This document shows, one piece after another, positions 47,869 through 55,300 of a stretch of DNA of 64,000 bases. Every line of letters begins with the position of its first letter. Position 1 is the first letter of the stretch. The stretch spans positions 1 to 64,000 of the forward strand of contig JAIRVB010000050.1 in NCBI GenBank assembly GCA_031254105.1, in the 5' to 3' direction. A model generated the notes under the pieces. That model was given only the letters and a program-made list of their open reading frames with translations, did not search any database and was not told the DNA's origin. Both the position numbers and the translations under genes were made by a program. The DNA comes from Chitinispirillales bacterium. GTDB taxonomy: Bacteria > Fibrobacterota > Chitinivibrionia > Chitinivibrionales > Chitinispirillaceae.

Positions 47869-47996
47869 GTAACGTAATTTCCTTAGATATTTACATCCCC
47901 CCATTCCCTGAGCTATATTTAAGTTCTATACAAAACAAAGAACTGAGAATATATCAACATATCTATATATCTTAATAGTTTTTAAAGGAAGTGCAA

Positions 47997-48935
47997 ATGC
48001 TAAGAAAACTTACTTTTATTAAGGCTGCCGCAGCTGCCGCTGTTTTGGTTCAAGGTTTAACGGCTGCGCAGGATGACGCTGTAATCATAAGCGCGCCTTC
48101 TCCCTGGGTAACGCTGCGCGGAGATTCTCTTGTTGTGACAGTTCAGGCTGATACATCAAAGCTGCCTAAAAACATGATTACGTTTAAGGTACAGAAAGGC
48201 TCAGGCGGCCGCACCACCACACTTTTTTCAAAAAATGTAAAAATGGAGGATTACAACGCGGATCTCTTTCTTGGGACTATCAAAGAACGGCATTTAGGCG
48301 GGACAGATTTTTTAAGCATAGAATGGAGCGTTCCGGGCACTGAGCTAGCAGGAACTATAGAGCCTTTTGGCACGGCAAGACTTGACCCGGTTTCCGACAG
48401 CAACAAAAATTTACTCACTGCCGTGAAGCTAAAGGACGGGGCGTCTATCGGACAGATCTCAGATGTGTTGATAGGGGCGCAGAGCCAGAGCATTGGCGCA
48501 AGTAAATTTGCCGCGGGATGGAATAAGGAAGGGCTTTACATATTACTTAACGCGGCGGATGGCGTTTCAGAGGTAGAATTTGCTTTTGACCCCAAGTGCG
48601 GCAGGAACGCGTTTTTATCATGGGCCGACAGGTTTGCCGTTTACTTAACAGACGCGGACAGCGTTTACGGTGTGAACTACAGAAGATCGTTTGACAAAAC
48701 GGCTGTAACGTATGCCGGTATGCAGTGGGGAGAAGGGTTATCTGTACAAACGAGCGAGAGTGCGAAAGTGATAAAAATTCAGTGGCATGAACTTGGTTTA
48801 CAGCCGTTTGAAGAACGTAACATCGGGATTGCCGTTTTTGTAAAAGAGAAGTCAAAAAGAACGGCTCTCTCATATCCGGCCGCAGCTAACCGCACTATTC
48901 CCGTGACATGGGGCTCACTTAGGTTAGAAAAGTAG
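47997..48935 (+). CDS. Exported protein of unknown function
   Basis: 312 aa. AAAGGAAG lies before the ATG at 47997; a GTG two codons earlier overlaps the spacer. A signal peptide of ~24 residues (FIKAAAAAAVLVQGLTAAQ) is followed by a beta-rich N-terminal domain and a C-terminal part (FAAGWNKEGLYILLNAADG, then VEFAFDPK) that recalls CBM9/DOMON-like beta-sandwich domains. No catalytic motif is seen. Likely periplasmic or surface. Confidence 0.6.
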   Translation: MLRKLTFIKAAAAAAVLVQGLTAAQDDAVIISAPSPWVTLRGDSLVVTVQADTSKLPKNMITFKVQKGSGGRTTTLFSKNVKMEDYNADLFLGTIKERHLGGTDFLSIEWSVPGTELAGTIEPFGTARLDPVSDSNKNLLTAVKLKDGASIGQISDVLIGAQSQSIGASKFAAGWNKEGLYILLNAADGVSEVEFAFDPKCGRNAFLSWADRFAVYLTDADSVYGVNYRRSFDKTAVTYAGMQWGEGLSVQTSESAKVIKIQWHELGLQPFEERNIGIAVFVKEKSKRTALSYPAAANRTIPVTWGSLRLEK

Positions 48936-48985
48936 TTGCGGATAAGCTTTGGAATTTGCTATATTTTAACTCTTCGTTTTGCGAG

Positions 48986-49015
48986 AGGGGCGAACACGCC
49001 AGGTTTGCCCTTACA
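48986..49015. repeat. Short palindrome before tRNA-His
   Basis: GGGGCGAAC-ACGCCA-GGTTTGCCC followed by TTACA. Same core as the copy near 34962. Confidence 0.7.
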
Positions 49016-49016
49016 T

Positions 49017-49093
49017 GGTGGCTGTAGTTCAATGGTTAGAGCACTGGATTGTGGTTCCAGTTGTTGGGGGTTCGAGTCCCCTCAGTCACCCCA
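49017..49093 (+). tRNA. tRNA-His (anticodon GUG)
   Basis: Carries the histidine-specific extra G at -1, acceptor GTGGCTG/CAGTCAC, anticodon loop TTGTGGT, C discriminator and an encoded CCA. Confidence 0.96.
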
Positions 49094-49095
49094 TT

Positions 49096-49205
49096 TTAAT
49101 TAAAAATGTCTAAATTGGCGAAATTAAGCTGATAGCCGAGTCTGTCTGATACCCATCTGTTGTTATAAAATCCTTCAATCCACGAAAATACCGTCTGACG
49201 CAGTT
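49096..49205 (-). pseudogene. IS3-family transposase C-terminal remnant
   Basis: A minus-strand frame reads LRQTVFSWIEGFYNNRWVSD then RLGYQLNFANLDIFN and stops at 49096-49098. This matches the end of IS3-type OrfB transposases (FEYIEGFYN...LGYxSP...). An in-frame stop lies just upstream, and no inverted repeats or OrfA are visible. The fragment ends 3 bp from the tRNA-His 3' end. Confidence 0.5.
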
Positions 49206-49496
49206 TTTAACGTGCGCAAAAATGTTTGAAATGAATACACTCTTTTTTCAAAGTCGTAAAGAAATGCGCTTATTACAAGCTGAGAGGGTAGTGTCAATAT
49301 CTATCTTTAGTTGGTAGAGAGATGCGTTTGAAGCGAACAAATTCCTATTTGTCCGCGGGTAAAATGTTTGCTCGGCCGTTTTTTGCTTTTGATTTTTGCT
49401 TTATGTATGGACGCGTAATAAAGGGCACCCGTAAGGTGTGCCCATACGATGTGAGATAGCAATATGTCAACGAACGCCTTATATCACCGTTCCCAT
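49206..49496. other. Spacer between transposase remnant and P-type ATPase
   Basis: No gene seen. A palindrome at 49427-49448 (AGGGCACCC-GTA-AGGTGTGCCC, inside an outer GTATGG/CCATAC) follows the ATPase 3' end and may terminate its minus-strand message. Confidence 0.45.
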
Positions 49497-52145
49497 TCAG
49501 GATTGCGGAGAAGTTACCCTTTTTATAATCTTAAAAATCTCAGATACAAAAATTACCGTTGCGGCCATACCAATAATTTTAATCCACATAACAAACGATA
49601 AAGGTACCGTGCGGAAGAACGCTCCGGCAAACTGTATTATAAGTATCTGAACACCAAACGTAATACCAACCACTGAAAGCATCAGTCTGTTGCGCGCGAT
49701 ATTTTTAAATATGCTTACGTTGCCTAATTCGCGGCTGTTAAACGAGTTAAGCAGCTGGAACATAACAAACAACGCAAACAATACTGTGTGTTCCTGCTCC
49801 TGAGACGCTTCCAAAAAATTAAACTTGAATTGCAGCAGGGAAACAATAGCGATGTAAAGCCCGTTCCCGATAATTCTTGTCAGCATACCTCTTGTTATGA
49901 TATTCGCGTTCCTTTGAGTTGGGCGGCGCTTCATAAGGTTATCGTGTATAGGTTCAAGCCCAAGCGTGAGCGCCGGAGGGCCGTCCATAATAATGTTGAC
50001 CCATAAAAGCTGCAATGCGGTGAATGGAGCCCCAAGTCCCATAAATATTGACGAAAGAACTACTGTGACAGATGAAAAATTCGCCGTGAGCTGAAAGCTT
50101 ATGAATCTTTGAAAATTCTCATAAATACCCCGCCCCCACTGCACAGCCTTTACAATTGTAGAAAATGAATCGTTAAGCAGAACTATATCGGCAGCTTCCT
50201 TTGAAACTTCCGTCCCTGTAATACCCATTGCAACCCCAACATCCGCGTTTTTGATCGCCGGAGCGTCGTTTATTCCATCCCCGGTAACAGCAACAACATG
50301 TCCCACAGCTTTTAAAAGATTGACAACACGCATCTTTACAATCGGCGTGCTCCTTGCGATTATGCGCACTTTAGAGAGTTTTCCGGTAAGCTCTTCGTCG
50401 CTGAGGTGTTCCAGATCCTTCGCCTCGCAGGCTTGGAATCCATCTTCAAGCAGATCCAGTTCCTCGGCAATCGCTTTAGCTGTAACTATATTATCACCTG
50501 TTAATATCTTCAAGTCAATGCCCGCGCTGCGGCAATTTTTCACAGCTTCATACACATCGGCCCTAAGCGGATCTGTGATCGCCACAAAGCCGTCAAAAAC
50601 CATATCCGATTCTATCTGAGCTCTTTTCGCTTCAAAATCATTGTATGCTGAAACTGTCCTATGGGAAAAAGCAATTACCCTGTGTGCTTTCTCCTGAAAA
50701 GAGGTAATTTGTTTGAGGGCTTCCTTTACGTCTGATTCTGAAATATCGCACATTGAAAGTATTTTCTCTGGACTTCCCTTTGAGAAAGCGGTGAGCCCGC
50801 AAGGTGTGCGCACTATTGTTGTCATGTTTTTGTTTTCAGATGAAAATGGGAAAACATGCTCCGCCGTATATTTTGTACGAATCTCCGCATAATCAAACCC
50901 CGCCTTTTTAGCCGCAAAAATAAGAGCGCCTTCCGTGGGATTACCGATAAACTTAACTTCATTCCCAGTTAAATTTATATCCGCGGTACTGTTTATACAG
51001 ATGTTTTCAAGTAATAAACCGTCCTTTAAGTTTTCAGGCTTTATAATTTTTTTGCTCTCGTAAATATCGGTAACCGTCATCCGGTTTTCGGTAAGCGTTC
51101 CCGTTTTATCTGAACAAATTACATTGATAGAACCGATAGTTTCGCATGCGACAAGTTTTTTTACAAGCGCGTTCTGCTTTGCCATTTTCATAATATTTAT
51201 CGCAAGGGAGATCGCGACAATTGTAGGCAGCCCCTCAGGAACGGAAGCAACGATAAGTACTATACTTGTAAGAAAGGCTTCAGCGATATTTTTCAGATTA
51301 GCGGTGCCCTCACTGACAAATATTATAAGCTGAACTACAAAAGCGATAGCCGCAGCGATAGAACCAAACAGAGCGATAGTCTTGCCGAGTTTTCCAAGTT
51401 TTTCCTGAAGGGGCGTACTAGTTTTTTCCGTTGCAGAAAGTTCAGCCGCTATTTTGCCGAATTCGGTATCATACCCAACCGCGGCAACTACCATCTTCCC
51501 GCTGCCGTTTGTAATGAAGCTGCCAGAATAGAGCATATTTAAGCGCTCCGCCACAGGTGTGCTTTCATCGCTTATTACCGCTCCCGCGTTTTTCTTTACA
51601 GGGACACTCTCTCCGGTTAAGGAGGACTCATCCGTATATAAAGAGACGCTCTCCAAAAGCCGTCCATCCGCCGGGATCTTATCCCCTGTTCCGATAAGAA
51701 CAATATCCCCGGCAACGATTGATTTTTGGCAGATCAACTGAGGCTTGCCGTTCCTTATCACCTTGATTGTAGTATCATCATTTATTTTTGTAAGAGCTTC
51801 AAACGCCTTGGCGCTCCTGCCCTCCATTACAACCGCGATAATTACGGAGATCGAAATCGCGGCAAAAATCCCTACGCATTCTAAAAAGTCAGCATGTCCT
51901 CCTGTCATATATAATACTATATTGACAACAACGGCGATAACAGCCGCCAGTATCAGAAGTATTATCATCGGCTCGCAGGCCGCTTCGATAACGCGGCGGA
52001 TAAGGGAAACCTGCTTTTTTGCCGCCAGCACGTTTGAACCGTATTTGGCAGTGTTTTCGGCAACCTGTGAATCACTTAATCCCTTATCAGGATTTGAGTT
52101 TAATCTTTTGAGAACCGCTTCTTTGGACTCCGTAAAGGAACTCAT
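49497..52145 (-). CDS. P-type cation-transporting ATPase (Ca2+/Mn2+ type)
   Basis: 882 aa. P2-type pump layout: N-terminal cation ATPase domain, TM pair, actuator TGES (SSLTGESVPV), PEGL motif (VASVPEGLPTIVAISLA), phosphorylation site CSDKTGTLTENRM, hinge TGDGINDAPAIKNADVGVAMG and C-terminal TM bundle. It resembles SERCA/PMCA-like bacterial Ca2+ ATPases. The leader holds a yybP-ykoY riboswitch, a Mn2+ sensor, so manganese export is the most likely physiological role. AGAGGAG precedes the ATG. Confidence 0.93.
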   Translation of the reverse strand: MSSFTESKEAVLKRLNSNPDKGLSDSQVAENTAKYGSNVLAAKKQVSLIRRVIEAACEPMIILLILAAVIAVVVNIVLYMTGGHADFLECVGIFAAISISVIIAVVMEGRSAKAFEALTKINDDTTIKVIRNGKPQLICQKSIVAGDIVLIGTGDKIPADGRLLESVSLYTDESSLTGESVPVKKNAGAVISDESTPVAERLNMLYSGSFITNGSGKMVVAAVGYDTEFGKIAAELSATEKTSTPLQEKLGKLGKTIALFGSIAAAIAFVVQLIIFVSEGTANLKNIAEAFLTSIVLIVASVPEGLPTIVAISLAINIMKMAKQNALVKKLVACETIGSINVICSDKTGTLTENRMTVTDIYESKKIIKPENLKDGLLLENICINSTADINLTGNEVKFIGNPTEGALIFAAKKAGFDYAEIRTKYTAEHVFPFSSENKNMTTIVRTPCGLTAFSKGSPEKILSMCDISESDVKEALKQITSFQEKAHRVIAFSHRTVSAYNDFEAKRAQIESDMVFDGFVAITDPLRADVYEAVKNCRSAGIDLKILTGDNIVTAKAIAEELDLLEDGFQACEAKDLEHLSDEELTGKLSKVRIIARSTPIVKMRVVNLLKAVGHVVAVTGDGINDAPAIKNADVGVAMGITGTEVSKEAADIVLLNDSFSTIVKAVQWGRGIYENFQRFISFQLTANFSSVTVVLSSIFMGLGAPFTALQLLWVNIIMDGPPALTLGLEPIHDNLMKRRPTQRNANIITRGMLTRIIGNGLYIAIVSLLQFKFNFLEASQEQEHTVLFALFVMFQLLNSFNSRELGNVSIFKNIARNRLMLSVVGITFGVQILIIQFAGAFFRTVPLSFVMWIKIIGMAATVIFVSEIFKIIKRVTSPQS

Positions 52146-52164
52146 CTCTAAATATCTCCTCTAT

Positions 52165-52192
52165 GTTAGGGCACCCAACGCGTGGGCGCTTT
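52165..52192. repeat. Short palindrome in the ATPase leader
   Basis: AGGGCACCC-AACGC-GTGGGCGCT, between the riboswitch terminator and the ATPase start. Confidence 0.6.
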
Positions 52193-52200
52193 CTGTTGAT

Positions 52201-52244
52201 ACAATAAAAAAACTCAAGTACAGTTTTGGAGGCTATACTTGAGT
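52201..52244 (-). terminator. Regulated intrinsic terminator of the riboswitch
   Basis: On the minus strand a perfect 9-bp stem ACTCAAGTA...TACTTGAGT is followed by seven Ts and ATTGT. It lies between the aptamer and the ATPase gene, as expected for a transcriptional switch. Confidence 0.85.
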
Positions 52245-52290
52245 CTTATTATATTATATAAGTTCACGCATAGCGCCGTATAAAGCAGCC

Positions 52291-52388
52291 ATACGTGAGT
52301 CTCGTTAATTAAGTCAAACCAGGTTAAAAGTAAACCGGGATTGTTGGTTTGACGCACAACTGTCTGTGCTAACTACTCCCTCACGGGT
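52291..52388 (-). ncRNA. yybP-ykoY (manganese) riboswitch aptamer
   Basis: The minus strand reads CCGTGAGGGAGTAG near the 5' end and AACGAGACTCACG at the 3' end; CGTGAG/CTCACG form P1, and GGGAGTAG and CGAGAC are the two conserved blocks of this class. Between them are the stem GTCAAACCA/TGGTTTGAC and a CCGG...CCTGG internal helix. A promoter-like TTAACT-17 bp-TACAAT precedes it. The class binds Mn2+ and turns on exporters. Confidence 0.85.
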
Positions 52389-52465
52389 ATTTGTCGCAAT
52401 TTATTATTGTATAATATATATTAAAGCAAGTTAACAGTGATTAGAAATATGAATGTATAGATTTT

Positions 52466-52619
52466 TCTCCTCTCACCACTCAAAAAACTTATTACTCATA
52501 ACAAAAGTATCTCTACTCAACTTGTAAAGTTTGCTTTATCAGGAAATTATTACCGATTCAAGAAAACATTTCCTGTGGAATTCCATTTGCTTTGTTATGA
52601 GATTTGGTGAGAAATTTGC
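52466..52619. repeat. Inverted repeat upstream of the sigma-54 promoter
   Basis: Left arm CTCACCA...CTCATAACAAAAG (52472-52507), right arm CTTTGTTATGAG-ATTTGGTGAG (52590-52611), separated by ~80 bp. It could be a pair of enhancer sites for a sigma-54 activator; this is positional inference. Confidence 0.45.
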
Positions 52620-52661
52620 GATTACGTTCATTTTAAGCCATTTTGTACCTTTTTAAAAAAT

Positions 52662-52677
52662 TGGCACGTCCATTGCT
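52662..52677 (+). promoter_or_regulatory. Sigma-54 (-24/-12) promoter
   Basis: TGGCACGTCCATTGCT matches the sigma-54 consensus TGGCAC-N5-TTGC exactly, with correct spacing of the GG and GC elements. Confidence 0.8.
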
Positions 52678-52686
52678 ATAATATAA

Positions 52687-52792
52687 TGGCAGGTGTAATG
52701 CCATGCAAATGGTAGATGTGTGTGTGATGATGATGGGTCTCAGGTGCAATGCCTGAGAGGGAAGGGGGTTCTTCGGAGCCCCTTTCTTATTT
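52687..52792 (+). ncRNA. Predicted sigma-54-dependent small RNA
   Basis: Starts ~12 bp after the sigma-54 -12 element and ends at a strong terminator. It contains hairpin 1 ATGGCA-GGTGTAA-TGCCAT (52686-52704) and hairpin 2 CTCAGG-TGCAATG-CCTGAG (52739-52757). Both contain the submotif CAGGTGYAATGCC, so the RNA may present a repeated binding module. No start codon with a plausible long reading frame lies inside. Isolated between divergent minus-strand genes. Not a class I recognise. Confidence 0.7.
52761..52792 (+). terminator. Intrinsic terminator of the small RNA
   Basis: An 11-bp stem GAAGGGGGTTC with a TTCG tetraloop and GAGCCCCTTTC, followed by TTATTTT. Confidence 0.9.
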
Positions 52793-53002
52793 TAAGCACT
52801 GGAATTACACAACTTGGTTTAACTGCCATTTTTGATAGTTCTCTTTCGTACACCACAACAACATCTGTACACATTAGTTCTCCAAAAATTTAAATGTGCT
52901 TTCACTATCTCCAGAAACATACCTGTGCGTTGCGTCAAATAAAAATGTAACGTAATGTATCGAAAAATGAGTTTTAGTTTTTGATCTATTGTATTCTTTA
53001 AC

Positions 53003-53121
53003 TATAGTCATTCAACTTGAAAAAGATATTAATGCATAAATAGATGTTCAAATACAGAAATGGGGTGATCAGATCTTTTATTTCTGCATTCGGATATCTA
53101 TTTTGAAGTTGAATTACTATA
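53003..53121 (+). mobile_element. MITE-like palindromic element, copy A
   Basis: Terminal inverted repeats of ~21 bp (TATAGTCATTCAACTTGAAAA against TATAGTAATTCAACTTCAAAA). The interior (GGTGATCAGATCTTTTATTT) is nearly identical to the reverse complement of copy B at 58392-58499. No coding capacity. Confidence 0.7.
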
Positions 53122-53250
53122 CCAATGCCTTATTCTTTCTTATTTCTAATGGTGTCCATTAAGAATAATACTTTTCATTTTTCAAAAAATCTTCTAACGA
53201 ATAATTTGGGATTATTTGTCCCGTATTATCCTACTACCTGCCGTTTGCCT
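53122..53250. other. Spacer after the 53251 gene
   Basis: Mostly AT-rich. A minus-strand stretch reads plausibly as protein (GQIIPNYSLEDFLKNEKYYS, then stop) at about 53160-53220, but stops lie just before it; possibly a gene remnant. Confidence 0.25.
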
Positions 53251-53715
53251 TCATCTCCGTTTTACAATATCTTCAAAAAAGATTGAGTTTTCTGTAAACG
53301 GAATGAAATATATAACAGCAACCGGAGCCGGAGGCGCATATTGAGGGCCGCCTGGAATATCCGGTGGAAGGAATTTGGTAAATGTTATTACGATAGTATC
53401 TTTTTTGTACGAAATATCTGTATTACGCGGCCAGTCAGCTCCGGCAAATGCGAAATAAGTCCATTTTTTGAAATCCGGCCGGTGCGTTTTTTTCCTGATT
53501 ATCATAGGACCGTTTTCATCATACATAGTAGACTTCAAAAATGAGGTCAATTCCGTTTTATCTTTTAAAAGATAATTTCCATTGAAGTCATTAATAATTC
53601 CGTAAGCGCATAAAGTATCAATTTTAATTTTTCGAGAAATATCGGAAGCGTTTACGTAGTTTATCACGGACAATAGCATTATAATCAACCATAATCCGGC
53701 GTTTATCCTGCTCAT
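53251..53715 (-). CDS. Small secreted protein of unknown function
   Basis: 154 aa from the ATG at 53715 (AAAAGGAGATGTC upstream); a longer start at 53811 would run into the previous gene. A signal peptide ends around residue 22 (LWLIIMLLSVINYVNAS). The mature part is basic with beta-like segments and a Pro-rich PPDIPGGPQYAPPAPV. Last of three co-oriented minus-strand genes, 58 bp after the FISUMP gene. Confidence 0.6.
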   Translation of the reverse strand: MSRINAGLWLIIMLLSVINYVNASDISRKIKIDTLCAYGIINDFNGNYLLKDKTELTSFLKSTMYDENGPMIIRKKTHRPDFKKWTYFAFAGADWPRNTDISYKKDTIVITFTKFLPPDIPGGPQYAPPAPVAVIYFIPFTENSIFFEDIVKRR

Positions 53716-53773
53716 GACATCTCCTTTTCTATTCAATATTGTTGAAGCAGGGCCCTTAAAGAGCTCTGCCGAA

Positions 53774-55189
53774 TTATTGCAAGTTTTGAACACATCTGAC
53801 AGAATAACCAAAAGCCTTGTTTAGGCCGTGCCAGTTGGTGGCTTCGTATACTATGCTGACGTATGCTCTCTCATAGTAGTAGTAAATTTCCCTGTAATAA
53901 GCGTGTCCGGTGCTGTCTTCAGCTGTGCTCCACCAATATCCGCTACGGTTGACATCATTGAACCAGTCTGTGTTTGGGTTGTGTTGGCCGCCTGGCAAAG
54001 CCGAAAAACCAAAGGTATCCCAAGCCTCTGTGACACCGGGAACATGAAACCACCCGCTTGTTGTTTTAAGATGTTTACCGGCAGTAGGACTAGCATAAGG
54101 GCTTGAAGTACCATTGGAACCATCAGCGTAACGGTACAGCCTGTCCCAATCGGCATGATCGGGAATATGATAACCTTCCGGACAGATTCCGCGATGGTTA
54201 GGAATTGTTAGCCCACAATCAGGATCTGTGGTGCTGTGCACGTTGTTACATTTTAATGGAAGGTTCATCGCTGTAGCCCAGTCATAAAGACGTCCGTATG
54301 TATCGCACTGCCCCGGGTCGATATCTTCATGACATCCGTCAGCACCGCATATTATGGCTTTGTATTCACCATAACACCATGAATTACCGGAATCCGGGAT
54401 ATAGTTAAGATTCTCAGCCATCCATAATTGACTGCCTATTACTACGGAACGGTAAGCCAGGCTGTCCCTTAAATCTAAGAACGATCCGATAAAATTTATA
54501 TTCTGCGTAGGATTTATTCCTCTGACTGGAACAAGTGTGTATGTGGTATCATTATATCCGGTGGCTTTCACGCTTATTGTCCAAATACTGCCGTTATCAC
54601 TTTGTGCTGCCGAATACGCCTCTTTCTCTAAAAGCGCCGCGGCGCCAAACGCGACTCCGATGTTCAGTTTTCCTCCGCGATGGGTAAGTCTGGCGGAAAA
54701 TGAGCCGGCGTTTATCCCTTTTACGGAGAGTATGTAAATGCCCGGAGCAATGTTAGAATATGATATGCGCTTCGTAGATTCGGACAATTCTGTCTTTTGG
54801 TTTATAATCCGTTTTCCATTTACAGAATGCAATGAAACTGCTGCTTTTTGATACGATGTTTGCGGCAGACGCAGAGTGATATTTCCACGAGAATCTGAGA
54901 TTAACGATGGAGCGTTATACTGCGTCCGCATGCTGCCGCGTTTTATGGAAGACACAGGGCCTAAGTATATGGCTAGTGTATCAGGCTTACCTGCTTTCAC
55001 ATCTATTTGTAAAGTATCTGCGTTCTGCTCCCAGCCAATAACTTTTGCGTCCGCATTTATTCTGAATGGAATGTATGCAGTATCCGTAGTTTGTGAAAAT
55101 CCGCTCCACGTAAGAATCGATACAAAAAATGTTACGGTTATAACGCAAAAAAACACTCTTGTATCTTTTATAATGTTAATGTTCATCAT
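53774..55189 (-). CDS. Secreted FISUMP-domain protein
   Basis: 471 aa from the ATG at 55189 (or the adjacent ATG at 55186); AAGGAA precedes. Signal peptide FFCVITVTFFVSILTWSGFS. A middle segment (GIYILSVKGINAGSFSARL) resembles a sorting-signal-type beta domain. The C-terminal FISUMP domain (about 245-470) has LWMAENLNYIPDSG, CPEGYHIPDHADWDRLY, GFSALPGG, GYWWSTAED and GYSVRCVQ. No compositional break is seen here, unlike the 5755 paralogue. Likely surface-exposed. Confidence 0.85.
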   Translation of the reverse strand: MMNINIIKDTRVFFCVITVTFFVSILTWSGFSQTTDTAYIPFRINADAKVIGWEQNADTLQIDVKAGKPDTLAIYLGPVSSIKRGSMRTQYNAPSLISDSRGNITLRLPQTSYQKAAVSLHSVNGKRIINQKTELSESTKRISYSNIAPGIYILSVKGINAGSFSARLTHRGGKLNIGVAFGAAALLEKEAYSAAQSDNGSIWTISVKATGYNDTTYTLVPVRGINPTQNINFIGSFLDLRDSLAYRSVVIGSQLWMAENLNYIPDSGNSWCYGEYKAIICGADGCHEDIDPGQCDTYGRLYDWATAMNLPLKCNNVHSTTDPDCGLTIPNHRGICPEGYHIPDHADWDRLYRYADGSNGTSSPYASPTAGKHLKTTSGWFHVPGVTEAWDTFGFSALPGGQHNPNTDWFNDVNRSGYWWSTAEDSTGHAYYREIYYYYERAYVSIVYEATNWHGLNKAFGYSVRCVQNLQ

Positions 55190-55300
55190 ACATTCCTTAT
55201 AATAAAAACATTTTGTTTCCATTTTGTAAATATGCTCATGAAGGTTTTTTACTTTTTATTTAGACGGGGCTTGTAAAGCCCCGCCGTAATTTACAGGTGA

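Noticed and set aside
53150-53220. A short minus-strand gene after 53251
   Set aside because: The protein-like stretch is only ~25 codons and is preceded by two stops, with no start or ribosome-binding site.
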